Part shown: positions 9,589-19,468 of the stretch, one piece after another
How the letters are laid out: every line of letters starts with the position of its first letter
How positions within the stretch are numbered: position 1 is the stretch's first letter
Origin: Paralithodes platypus
Taxonomy: Eukaryota > Arthropoda > Malacostraca > Decapoda > Lithodidae
DNA length: 64,000 nt
Assembly (NCBI GenBank): GCA_032716605.1
Contig: CM064506.1
Span: 720,051 to 784,050, forward strand
Direction of reading: 5' to 3'
Notes under the pieces: model-generated
What the model saw: only the letters and a program-made list of their open reading frames with translations
What the model was told of the DNA's origin: nothing
Database searches by the model: none
Translations under genes and position numbers: made by a program

Positions 9589-10044
9589 ATGCCTCGTGCC
9601 TGTACGAACTGCGCCGGTAGGTTTGGTGCTTCCATGTTTGCTCCTGCCGATCCACAAGTCTGCCGACTCTGCCAGCAACGAGAGGATTTGACAGCAAAAT
9701 TGGATGAAGCCCACAACAAGATCAACACCCTCACCAGGAAGCTGGAATCACTCCAAGAGTTTGTAACACTCAACGTTGGAGTATCACTAACTCCAATTGT
9801 TTCAACTCCAGCATCCACCACCGCCCCAACGTCATCTGCCAACAATCCAACACCTGCAGTAGACACTGCAGCAGATGCTTCTGACGAACCTGAGCCGACA
9901 TCAAACCAGGACAGCCGCCCTGTTCACCTTAGTCTCTCCCCCACTCCTCGTGCAAGAAGCCAGCTAGCACGAACAGTACCAACCCCTCATCCCCGTTCTA
10001 ACCACTCCTCTCCCCGACCTGTACGTAGAGTCCCGCCACCATAG
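9589..10044 (+). pseudogene. CR1-like LINE ORF1, N-terminal half (ends at in-frame TAG)
   Basis: The ATG at 9589 sits in a strong context (GTCACCATG). The product starts MPRACTNCAGRF and has CxxC pairs at C5-C8 and about 23 residues later (CRLC), a zinc-binding arrangement. A heptad-like helix follows (LDEAHNKINTLTRKLESL), then a Ser/Thr/Pro-rich linker. This is the usual ORF1 layout of CR1-group LINEs: zinc finger or PHD-like, coiled coil, then esterase. The TAG at 10042-10044 is in the same frame as the esterase ORF that starts 18 nt later, so one stop codon splits ORF1. The product would bind element RNA. Kept as a pseudogene because of the stop. Confidence 0.75.
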
Positions 10045-10062
10045 GTTTCCGGATTTACACCA

Positions 10063-10704
10063 GTGAGGAACGGTGCACGGCCAACGCAGAAAAGGTCTCA
10101 TCTACCAGTCACAATGTCAAACAGATTTGAGATATTGGTAGAGATGGAAGACGAACCAGAAGAGACCAGGCTCGTTGGGGATTCCATCCTACGAGGACAG
10201 GTCGAAGAGTTCTGCGACAGAGTCCCAAATCAACGAAAAAGATTTTGCATCCCAGGAGCTGGACTGGACGACATTGTGGAAGCCTTCGAAGATACCACAA
10301 AGGATGCAAATGAAAATACCCTTTTTGTCATCCATGCTGGTTCAAATGACGTCATGCGCACCAGATCCGAAGAGTTGATGGAGAAATATCGCAAGATGAT
10401 CCAGCACTACAAAAACAAGTCAAGGAATATCATCATCTCAGGCATTCTCCCCAAGATCGACGCACCTGATAAATTCTACGACAAGGCCTTCAGCACAAAT
10501 AGCCGACTAAAATATTTGTGTCTGAGGGAAGAAGTTGAATTCATCAACCTCTGGGACAACTTCTACAACCAGCCTACTCTGTTCCGCAAGGATGGCACTC
10601 ATCTAAACCCTGTGGGTTCAGCACGCATGGGTCGTCTCCTACACGAAGCAGTCCGCAGCCATGGATCAAAAAACGCCATCCGAGAAGAAGCAGCAGTGAC
10701 ATAA
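10063..10704 (+). pseudogene. CR1-like LINE ORF1, SGNH esterase half
   Basis: This is the same frame as 9589-10044. The first ATG in this part is at 10114. It encodes an SGNH/GDSL-type hydrolase with GDS at residues 39-41 (counted from 10063; Ser41 nucleophile), GSND at 93-96 and DGTH at 177-180, so the Ser-Asp-His triad and the block III Asn are all present. Esterase domains of this type are known in ORF1 of CR1/L2 LINEs. Their exact role in retrotransposition is not settled; lipid or membrane association has been suggested. The domain itself is intact but is cut from its zinc-binding and coiled-coil N-terminus by a single TAG. ORF2 starts 83 bp downstream. Confidence 0.8.
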
Positions 10705-10787
10705 ATCATCCCACGCCAAGAAAAAAACAGAGGCAACCGAGGACCACCAGCGATAAGGACCGAAGACAGCGAGGACCGAGGACAGCC

Positions 10788-11441
10788 ATGAACATAAATG
10801 TAGATCCGACAAGAACCAAAAATATTATTAAAGAGCGTTCCGTGAGTTCTAAAATAAAAAATTTAAAGGTTTTCTATGCAAACGCTCGTAGCATACGCAA
10901 TAAATTTTCAGATTTAGAGGAGCTAGTATTTACAGAAAATTATGATGTGATTGGCATAACAGAATCTTGGCTCAATACAGAAGATAGAGACTTTTTAGCA
11001 GAGTATTCACTTCCCGGTTATGTAATGTTTGAGAAAAGCCGAATAAATCGAAATGGAGGTGGCGTTTTACTTTATATCAAAGAAAGTCTTAACCCTACCC
11101 TCTTGTCAAAACCTCAAATTGTGAACGTCGACGCATCTTTTGTGCTAATAAAGAATAATAAAGGTACAAAAATAATACTTGCATTAATATACAGACCTCC
11201 AGCTCAATCAGTGCAAACTGACCGAGAAATTTATGAACAAATTGCAGATGTAAGTAACTCACAAGATACCGTAATTTTTGGCGACTTTAATTTACCTGTG
11301 ACCAAGTGGGGCGATACTCTTACTTCACACTCCGGAAATGACTTGTATACGAACTTGCAAGAGAGTTCGCTTTATCAATTTGTTCGAACGCCGACCCGTG
11401 GTAATAACGTTCTTGACATTGTACTTGCAACAAAAGAATAA
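10788..11441 (+). pseudogene. CR1-like LINE ORF2, endonuclease domain (ends at in-frame TAA)
   Basis: The ATG at 10788 opens ORF2. The apurinic-type endonuclease that nicks target DNA is recognisable: YANARSIRNK near residue 30, ITESWL, GGGVLLYI, LIYRPP and GDFNLP. The stop TAA at 11439-11441 interrupts the same frame just before the SDHR motif, which lies at the start of the next segment. Apart from that stop the domain looks complete. It is part of a 2.9-kb ORF2 broken by this stop and two frameshifts. Confidence 0.85.
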
Positions 11442-12665
11442 TTGATAGAGAATTTGAATGTTGGTGATGAATTCAGTAACAGCGACCATCGTACGATAAC
11501 TTTCACTTTAAAGTTTACTAGTAACGAACCAAATAGTAGCATCGAAAAAGTCCCTAATTTCACGAAAGCAAACTTCCATAAACTTAGAGCTATGTTTAAA
11601 GAAACTGACTGGAGCTTTTTAATTAACAATAATGACATAAATACATCTTGGAAGTTATTCGAAACCACTTACCTAAAGGCAGTGCAAGACTGCATACCAT
11701 CGAAAATACGGCGTCCAGGCCATAATAATAAGCCCAAATGGTGGAATAAAGATATTTCAAACTGCCTGCTTGCTAAAAAATTTGCTAATGATAGATTAAA
11801 ATCCTCACAAAATGACGAAGAACGGGTGAAATTTGTAGAGCTACGACGCAAAGCCAAAAAGTTAATTAAGCAAAGTAAAAAGACCTTAGAGTTACATATT
11901 GCGAATCAAAGTAAAACAAACCCGAAAGAATTCTATAGTTATATCAGAAAGAAAAAAGTAGTTACTTCAACTGTTGGACCGTTAGTCGATGAAAATGGAG
12001 AATACACCAAAGACGAAGTACAAATGAGTAATGCCCTCAATACCTTCTTTGCATCAGTTTTTACAACAGAAGACCTCAGTGATATCCCTACACCATCGCC
12101 AATTCAGATTGATAATTCAGATGTTCTAAGCAATATCACCGTTACAGAGAGAGAAGTATTGAATTGTTTAGATAAACTCAAGGTAAATAAAACGCCTGGA
12201 CCTGATACAATCTCGCCTAGAGTTCTGAAGGAAGCTAAGGATGAGCTCTCCAAACCACTGACATTACTTTTCAATAAATCCTTGCAGTCTGGAACTATGC
12301 CTGATCAGTGGAAGCTAGCCAACGTAACACCGATATTCAAAAAAGGCAGCAAATCCCTACCCAGTAACTCTCGTCCAATTAGCTTAACCTCAGTTGTATG
12401 TAAAATGCTAGAAACGGTCATACGAGACAGACTCGTAAATCACTTAGAGGAAAATAACATACTTAAAGATACTCAACACGGCTTTCGTAAAAAACGTTCC
12501 TGTTTAACAAACCTCTTAGACTTCTTCCACGATATCCTCAACCTCTACGATGAGAGTAAAGCTGTAGATATTATATACCTTGATTTTCAAAAGGCCTTTG
12601 ACAAAGTTCCCCACAAACGTTTACTGCTAAAACTAAAAGCGCATGGAATACAAGATGTGTGTTGA
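11442..12665 (+). pseudogene. CR1-like LINE ORF2, end of EN and first half of RT
   Basis: The frame continues from the endonuclease. The SDHR motif (near residue 17) completes the nuclease. After a lysine-rich linker the reverse transcriptase begins with TPGPDTISPRVLKE, FKKGSK...SRPISLT, TQHGFRKKRSC and YLDFQKAFDKVPH, the last carrying the first catalytic Asp. The frame ends at 12665 with a frameshift: an extra GT in a short GTGTGT run near 12656 explains the jump to the next frame. The RT copies element RNA at the nicked target. Confidence 0.85.
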
Positions 12666-13129
12666 AATGGATAGAAAATTGGCTCAGCGACAGAAAGCAA
12701 AGAGTAGTCATAAACGGTAAGGCATCTAAATGGACCAATGTAAGTAGCGGGGTACCCCAGGGATCGGTACTAGGACCAATTCTCTTTCTAATTTACATCA
12801 ACGACATAGATGAGGGCCTCACCTGTACAATCTCAAAATTTGCTGACGATACAAAAATTGCAAATAGCGTACTCTCAAAAGAACAAGTTGACGATATGCA
12901 ACACAATCTAGATAAATTGTCATGTTGGGCCCAAATTTGGCAAATGAGTTTCAATGCGGATAAATGTAAAGTACTACATATCGGATACCTAAATGAGAAA
13001 GCAAACTATTCGATGAATGGCACTCAGCTTAAGAATGTAAACAGAGAAACCGATCTGGGAGTAACAATATCGAGTAACCTAAAACCGAGTCAACAATGTT
13101 CAGAAGTTGTTAAGAAGGCAAACAAATAA
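12659..13129 (+). pseudogene. CR1-like LINE ORF2, RT palm and thumb
   Basis: This segment continues the RT after the frameshift: KWIENWLSDRKQRV, SSGVPQGSVLGPILFLIYIN and FADDTKI, which holds the catalytic Asp pair. The end at 13129 is a second frameshift, consistent with loss of one base in an A/T run at about 13124-13131. The order and wording of the motifs place the element in the CR1 group of the Jockey superfamily. Confidence 0.85.
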
Positions 13130-13665
13130 TTGGCTTTATAGGCAGGTCATTTGAGCATAAATCCAAAGAAGTTATCCTAACCCTTTACAATTCCTTAGTC
13201 CGCCCTCTTCTGGAATACTGCGTTCAATCCTGGTGCCCTTATTACCAAAAAGATATAAACAAGCTAGAACGAGTTCAACGTAGAGTTACCAAAATGATAC
13301 CTAGCCTAAAGAACAAACCATACGAAGAGCGTCTTAGAGAATTAAATCTATTTCCTTTAACCCAGCGCAGATTAAGAGGTGACTTAATTCAAGTGTTCAA
13401 AATCATCAAAGGCATCGACAATATGAACTGTAGTAAGTACTTCACTATCGACCAATCTAATTACACGCGGGGAAACGGTTGCAAAATTATTGGTAAATCT
13501 TTTAACTCACACGAATCTAAGAATTTCTTCTTCAATCGAGTTGTCAACTTGTGGAATGGGCTTCCCCGAAACGTTATAGACTGCAGCACCGTTGATTCAT
13601 TTAAACTCCGCCTAGACAAATATCTCGCTTCAAACCCGCGACTAACTGCGTTTGTAAATGAATAA
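13129..13665 (+). pseudogene. CR1-like LINE ORF2, C-terminal region
   Basis: Read in the next frame, the segment continues with IGFIGRSFEHKS, LLEYCVQSWCPYY, LERVQRRVTKMI and NLWNGLPRNVID. These are the conserved C-terminal motifs of Jockey-superfamily RT proteins. It ends in a natural stop at 13663-13665. No A-tail or terminal microsatellite is obvious, and the 3' end of the element is somewhere before about 13735. Confidence 0.8.
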
Positions 13666-13735
13666 CTTTATTTTATCCCCCCCTCAGTTACTAACCCATC
13701 TGTCCCCTACTAACTTCCTAATCCTGCCACGGACA

Positions 13736-13907
13736 TTAGTTCCAGGGCAGTAATTCCCTTTCCAATGTTCCCTTACCCACTCTAAACCACTGTTTGGACA
13801 CTTGATCCTCAGTGTTTTGGAGGACAAGCAACCTAGAAGGGTCACTAGATCTGTTGTTGCTTGATTTCCTTTGTACTTTGTACTCTCTCTCACACACACA
13901 CACACTG

Positions 13908-13948
<41 letters not shown>

Positions 13949-14341
13949 CCGCTTCTCTTGTTCCTTCCGTTGGTTTTTGTCACGCTTCTCGATTTCCTTC
14001 AGAAGGAGTTCGTCTCTCTTCTCTTGTTCCCTTCGATGGGTTTCGCAGCTTTCTTCAAATGACTTCCGTAACTGCTCACACTCTTCGAGTTGCTCGTCCA
14101 TCTTCTCTACCGCCATATCGAAATCCTCGACGGATATCTTCAGTACTGCCTTCATGTCTTCTGGAGCGAATTGGGCCTCAACTTCAGCGTCACACTGTCC
14201 TAAATCTATATACTTTCGCTGGAGCTCAATGTCAGCCTCAATGTCTTCTTCTTGAATTATGACTCCGGTGTCTATCAACCTCGAATATTCGTCAGCTAAC
14301 GACTCTTGTTCCAAAAACACGTCAGAGTATACGACGTTACT
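13736..14341 (-). pseudogene. coiled-coil tail continuing from the Helitron helicase
   Basis: This ORF follows the helicase ORF in the same frame, separated only by the TAG at 14342-14344. The first residues (SNVVYSDV) resemble the C-terminus of Helitron/Pif1 helicases, so the stop splits one protein. Beyond it lie an acidic stretch, then KEIEKRDKNQRKEQEKRDE and a (GA)n-encoded RERERERE run caused by the microsatellite at about 13918-13945. The sequence after the microsatellite is of unknown origin. The KEIEKRD block is also found at 5894-6049. Partner-binding or oligomerisation is a guess from the coiled-coil character. Confidence 0.6.
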
Positions 14342-15235
14342 CTAACACACATGGTCCCTTTCCTTCTTCTGGATAAAAATACTCAGCGCATGCCAACTTG
14401 TGACCCGAGAGCAGGCAACATATAATTGCCCATGAGAGAAGCACCGTGTGTGGTAGAGGTAAAGGCCGCAATGTTGGATGGTCTGGCCCTGCGCCTTATT
14501 AATTGTCATTGCAAAACTTAGCTTTACAGAGAATTGGAACCTGGAAAATGCCACCGGGGAATCGTTGGCCACCAACTTTACCCTGGGAATGCAAACCTGC
14601 TCGCCATCGTAAGTGCCACCCAGAACCCTACCAACAATGATGGTCTTCTTCAGGTTGTCAACGATAATTCGTGTACCGTTACAGAGTCTGGGTGGGGATA
14701 GATTCCGTATTACCATTACCACGGCACCCACTTTCAGCTTGAGTTGGTGTTCTGGTAACGAAGAAGGGTTTAGTTCATTGAGCGTGGAAACCTGATACTC
14801 CACATTGTCTTCCGAATTCAGTTTGTCTTCACTCAGATGAATCTTCTCCTCCTCTGGCAGCATATCTAAGATCATAATGTTGATTTCGGAAACGTCAACG
14901 TTGAGAGGCGATATGATGGTACGACCGGCAAAATAGCGATGATCCCCAATGTGATCGGCGATATCAGGGTAAACACTCTCGATGAACTCTATCTGGGTAT
15001 GATAGAGAATGCCAAAGTTTTTGGGGATAACGAAATGTGGAGAGCTGCTCTGACCTATCTGTAGTAGCCGGCTGGCAAAGGTCGTGTCTTTCCTGTGATA
15101 AATTTGCCCCTTGATCTTGTAATACATTGCGGATTCTGACATATTCTCGAGCTTTCCTGATGTGGCAAAAGACGTGAAGCAGAAGGTTAAAGAAATCGTG
15201 TTGTCAATTATTTGTCCACGACATCTTTCACCCAC
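14342..15235 (-). pseudogene. Helitron-type Pif1 helicase, C-terminal half
   Basis: The 297-aa ORF carries the late SF1/Pif1 helicase motifs as seen in Helitrons: GRTIISPLN (residues 104-112), LKVGAVVMVIRNL (167-179), LCNGTR (184-189), TINKAQGQT (244-252) and HGQLYVACSRV (268-278). The Walker A/B motifs and the Rep nuclease domain are missing, so it is a 5'-truncated fragment. The first 13 or so residues come from the left inverted repeat of the mosaic element (15216-15243), which marks the break. An in-frame TAG separates it from the coiled-coil tail. Rep-helicase proteins drive rolling-circle transposition in the nucleus. This copy cannot be functional. Confidence 0.85.
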
Positions 15236-15704
15236 AAAAAATTAGGAGAGAAGAACTACCTGGCCGGGCTGCTCCACCCAGAGAGAGACTACCTGGTCGG
15301 GCTACTCCACCCAGAGAGAGCGACTATCTGGCCGGGTTGCTCTACCCAGAGAGAGACTACCTGGCCGGGCTGCTCCACCTAGAGAGAGCGACTATACCTG
15401 GTCGGGCTGCTCCACCCAGAGAGAGCGACTACCTGGCCGGGCTGCTCCACCTAGAGGGAGCGACTACCTGGTCGGGCTGCTCCACCCAGAGAGAGCGACT
15501 ACCTGGTCGGGCTGCTCCACCCAGAGAGAGAGCGACTACCTGGCCGGGTTGCTGTGGCGTCGCCGCTGTACGGGTCCCTGTCGTGATTTTTACACACAAA
15601 GCTTTAGGCGATCTTTGCTGTCCAACGTGAGTTGATGGAACTTGAGTTGGTGGTGAACCTTTTTTCAGGAGGGTCTAAATTTTTGTGGGTGAAAGATGTT
15701 GTGG
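15216..15704. mobile_element. TIR-flanked minisatellite element, copy 2
   Basis: The left arm (15216-15243) and right arm (15676-15704) are near-perfect inverted repeats matching copy 1. Between them are about nine 33-35-bp minisatellite units (CTACCTGGTCGGGCTGCTCC...), the GC palindrome near 15556 and the conserved 110-bp segment. The left arm abuts the truncated Helitron helicase. The plus ORF 15337-15630 is encoded by the array and is not a gene. Confidence 0.65.
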
Positions 15705-17130
15705 AAAAATTACAAGCCATCTTTTTTTCGAGAAAGCTACTTAAAATAATATGAGGGTGGTGTACACATTTTTTTTTTTTTTTAGAATTTATATTTTATT
15801 ATTATATCCTTTTTGGGGGTTATATATTGGTTGTTTGCTATGTAGTCACCTATATCTCCCACTTTCTTAACTTTAGGATCGAGTGACCTAAATCGTACTA
15901 AAAAAATCAGGTTAGTAAGACACGTAAGGCACTATATGAATAGCCTATTCTCTTACTAAAGTAATTCAGGTTAGTAAGGCATTATATGGATAGTAGGGTG
16001 GCCCTTATTTTCGAAAGTAAGAAATCCTACCCTCTCACCCCCTGGCTTTGTTCCATTCCTAATGAGACATATTGTGATCAAATTTTGTGACGATTGGAGC
16101 ATATTTATTGGTATTCCAGCAAAGTCTGTTTGGCTGTTTTTGTGCTGGTTGGCGGGACTTACCTGGCACGCACCAAAACCCAGACACAGTAACAAGAATC
16201 CTTCCTAGAGAGAGCGACTATACCTGGTCGGGCTGCTCCACCCAGAGAGAGCGACTACCTGGCCGAGCTGCTCCACCTAGAGAGAGCGACTACCTGGTCG
16301 GGCTGCTCCACCCAGAGAGAGCGACTACCTGGTCGGGCTGCTCCACCCAGAGAGAGCGGCTACCTGGCCGGGTTGCTCTACCCAGAGAGAGACTACCTGG
16401 TCGGGCTGCTCCACCTAGAAAGAGCGACTACCTGGTCGGGCTGCTCGACCTAGAGAGAGCGACTACCTGGCCGGGTTGCTGCGGCGTCGCCGCTGTACGT
16501 GTCCCCTGTCGTGATTTTCACACACAAAGCTTTAGGCGATCTTCTGCTGTCCAACGTGAGTTGATGGAACTTGAGTTGGTGGTGAACCTTTTTTCAGGAG
16601 GGTCTACATTTTTGTGGGTGAAAGATGTCGTGGAAAAATTTCAAGCCATCTTTTTTTTTCTCGAGAAAGCTACTTAAAATAATATGAGGGCGGTGAACAA
16701 ATAAAAAAAAATGTTTAGAATTTATATTTTATTATTATTATATCCTTTTTGGGGGTTATATATTGGTTGTTTGCTATGTAGTCGCCTATATCTCCCACTT
16801 TCTTAACTTTAGGATCGAGTGACCTAAATCTTACTAAAAACTTCAGGTTAGTAAGGCACGTAAGGCACTATATGAATAGCCTATTCTCTTACTAAGAAAT
16901 TCAGGTTAGTAAGGCATTATATGGATAGTAGGGTGGCCCTTATTATCGAAAGTAAGAAATCCTAACCTCTCAACCCCTGGCTTTGTTCCATTCTTAATGA
17001 GACATATTGTGATCAAATTTCGTGACGATTGGAGCATATTTATTGGTAGTCCAGCAAAGTCTGTTTGGCTGTTTTTGTGCTGGTTGGCGGAACTTACCTG
17101 GCACGCACCAAAACCCAGACACAGCAACAA
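15250..17130. repeat. tandem duplication of a ~930-bp mosaic unit
   Basis: Landmarks in the first unit reappear about 930 bp later: the right inverted-repeat arm (15676 and 16605), the fold-back doublet (15909 and 16847) and a ~200-bp module TAGTAGGGTGGCCC...GCACCAAAACCC (about 15991-16200 and 16926-17137). The second unit's module runs on into a LINE fragment, whereas the first is cut at CCTTC and followed by the second array. Array units: about nine in the first and eight in the second. Confidence 0.7.
16202..16633. mobile_element. minisatellite element, copy 3 (left arm missing)
   Basis: About eight 33-35-bp units, the GC palindrome near 16480, the conserved 110-bp segment and the right arm at 16605-16633 are present. 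The left inverted-repeat arm is replaced by the LINE-derived end of the preceding unit. The ORF 16087-16677 is produced by the array. Confidence 0.65.
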
Positions 17131-17211
17131 GACTCCTTCAAGACTATCTCGACACATTACATGAATGGTGCACTACAAACAGACTCAATTTAGCCCCAGC
17201 TAAATCCACTG
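17112..17211 (+). pseudogene. Jockey-like LINE ORF2 fragment, part left of the Gypsy insertion
   Basis: The sequence encodes TRLLQDYLDTLHEWC, NRLNLAPAKST, an RT-thumb stretch typical of Jockey-type LINEs. It stops at the Gypsy LTR; the same reading continues at 24989 with ATLLTSWTGDH. The 4-bp ACTG at 17208-17211 is repeated at 24985-24988 as the target-site duplication. Confidence 0.75.
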
Positions 17212-18995
17212 TGTTACGACTGGGGTTTAAATATATCAGGGCTCTTATTCATTGGACTAGTAATGGCATAAATGCTACAACGGAAAGCGCTAGCTCCAAC
17301 CTCTGATGTATATTCCCAGTGAACAAAGAACACAAATACTCTACAGAGTTCTATATGCAATAATAGGCTATCAAACTCTCAATAAATGTGCGTCTACTCT
17401 AGGCTTAATGTTATGTGAAAACAGCCTATTACTACCTATAACCGAAGGTGCTTGGTTATGGTATGCAAAGTAAGGTGGTAAGAGAAGTTACAGCTTACGT
17501 TACTTTAATCAATAAATGTCAGGCACTCCTGCATGAAAGAAAGTGCACTAAAGTCCTTCAACACTAACAAGGAATCTTCTTTAAATGTTAGATGCTATAA
17601 AGATGCTCGTATCGGAAATGGAACCCAAAAAGGCAGGCAGCGGAACAATGCTCGTGCAGGCTATGCACACAAAAAGGCAGAATATATATAATGCCGTCGG
17701 AGCCAAGAATATCCTAAACACAACAACAATAATAATAATCGCCACGGCAATGCAGTATTCCTATCAACAAAAAGAGCCTAAGTCGTTTGTGTCTCAATAC
17801 ATCAAACTAGGCTGCGAAATGCTTGTGTAATCATAAACGGGTATACATAAAAAGAGTAATTGGTTTAATATACTTAATGTCTACTGTGACTGATAAAGTC
17901 TAGCTAGAGTCAATGATACGAGATACTGGTGCGCATGGCATGCCGCATAGCCTAGTGCAAATCTCAAGTCTGTGCGTCAAATATTACGTTATAGGGAAGG
18001 GTAGCTCTCTTGAGAAACCTTAATACCGAAGTATTAAGCGTTCTCCTGGCGTACCTCAAAGACAAGCAACGAGCTTAGAACAGTGCAGAATGGTATAGGC
18101 AAAAAGCCCTCATTCGTGCATGCTCTACTCTCAATGGCACACAGACTAAAATTTACTCAATCAACTCCAGTTCTCAGGTATGTCGTGCAGCTTTTAACTA
18201 AAGCCAGCACTCATAGGAAACAATACCTTATAATATCAGACTCCTAGTCTAGCATTATCTAATCCAGCAGAACACTAATAATTAAAGGAAGCGGTACTAT
18301 GAAATATGGATGCTAACCAATGCTTCGTGATCAACTTATCTTAACAACTAACATACATAGGTTATATCAGACCTTAACGCACAATACAACTGGCCAGCAT
18401 GAAGCTGATTTTGCAGAGTTAACCAGAGGGGATATAATGTTAATAAAAGGTGGTGAAAGATAAGGAAAATGAGAGAGATAGGCAGAGGAAAAGATTCTCA
18501 GGTACAGAGCAGGTGACAGGTAGCAAGGGAAAAAGATGGGTGCGTTCTAGAAACCAGATCTGAGGGAGAGAGTGGCGAGGAACTGTATATATACTCGCAC
18601 CAGCTCGAGGCGCGTGGGAAAAAAGCGGTTACAAGTCCTCTAACCACTAGCAAGAGAGCTTGCAGCATGGTAAGGACCTCTCTCCACCAACCCCCGCGAG
18701 GCAGCCAGCCGTGACGTCATCGAGCGGGACAAAAACACTACGCGCTCCCTCTCACTCTCTCTCCCAGATCCCATCATTACTAGTTAATGATAAAACATAT
18801 ACTTTACAATTAAATATATAAAGCCTTGACATGGGTGAAAACAAAGAGCCTTTCTGGACTGCCCATGACACAAGCTTTCATATGAAATAAAGCACACTCT
18901 AATACACAAACTGTAGCCCCATCCACTGCCCTGGCGATCCTAGCGGGTCACTGTAGGACAAGCCATGCGGTTCTAACTGAGTGGTTAACGTCACA
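17212..18995 (-). repeat. 3' LTR of the Gypsy element
   Basis: 1,784 bp, beginning (minus strand) TGTGACG and ending CGTAACA. It is nearly identical to 23191-24984. Differences include an extra TA in an AT run near 17686, an extra ACA near 17720 and a shorter CT run near 18765. Any internal ORFs are not genes. Confidence 0.92.
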
Positions 18996-19011
18996 CCCCC
19001 CCAAGATTTTT
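18996..19011 (-). promoter_or_regulatory. polypurine tract
   Basis: On the minus strand it reads AAAAATCTTGGGGGGG, immediately before the 3' LTR start TGTGACG. This is the expected place and composition for plus-strand priming. The related element at the left edge of the window keeps the same tract (94-110). Confidence 0.8.
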
Positions 19012-19468
19012 CTCAGAGGCCCCAAGGCTCACAAAAATCTGATGGTTAGAACCCATGCTATATCTCCACTTCCCATCACCCAGCGGCAATAAAATATCTG
19101 GCACAGTTCTTCAACAAAACATTTTTCAAAATTATAACCCTTCCCAACACCATAGGTTAAATTATATGTAGTTATGCTCCTCAAGAGCGAGCTTCTCTAG
19201 CCCAGCATTCTGAGAGGAGTGCAACTCAGAATTACTGCTATAACATACTAAAAAAATCAACTATCAAAGAAAGAGTTTTTATTTGATTTTTATGTTTATA
19301 ATTTGTTTATTTCGGCTGCACTATAGGGGCAAGCCTAGTTTTTTTCTTCTATACCAAACGCTCAACTCCTGCTTTACGACCCAATACGCTGGGCTACAAC
19401 CGCGAGCCAACAAGCACCAAGCGCAAAATACTATTCAAACTAAAGCAGGAGGCTACCCGTGTGTCAAT
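19012..19468 (-). other. Gypsy 3' internal non-coding region
   Basis: This lies between the stop of the RNase H segment and the polypurine tract. No ORF of interest is seen. Its last 100 bp align with 1-93 of the window. Confidence 0.7.

Noticed and set aside
15250..15550. Regular array resembling CRISPR
   Set aside because: Units are contiguous, with no unique spacers, in a eukaryotic transposable-element context and without cas genes.
15337..16677. Plus ORFs with RATTWSGCSTQRERLPGRAAPP repeats, possible repeat protein
   Set aside because: Generated by the 33-35-bp minisatellite; frames switch with unit length and no copy has a conserved start.
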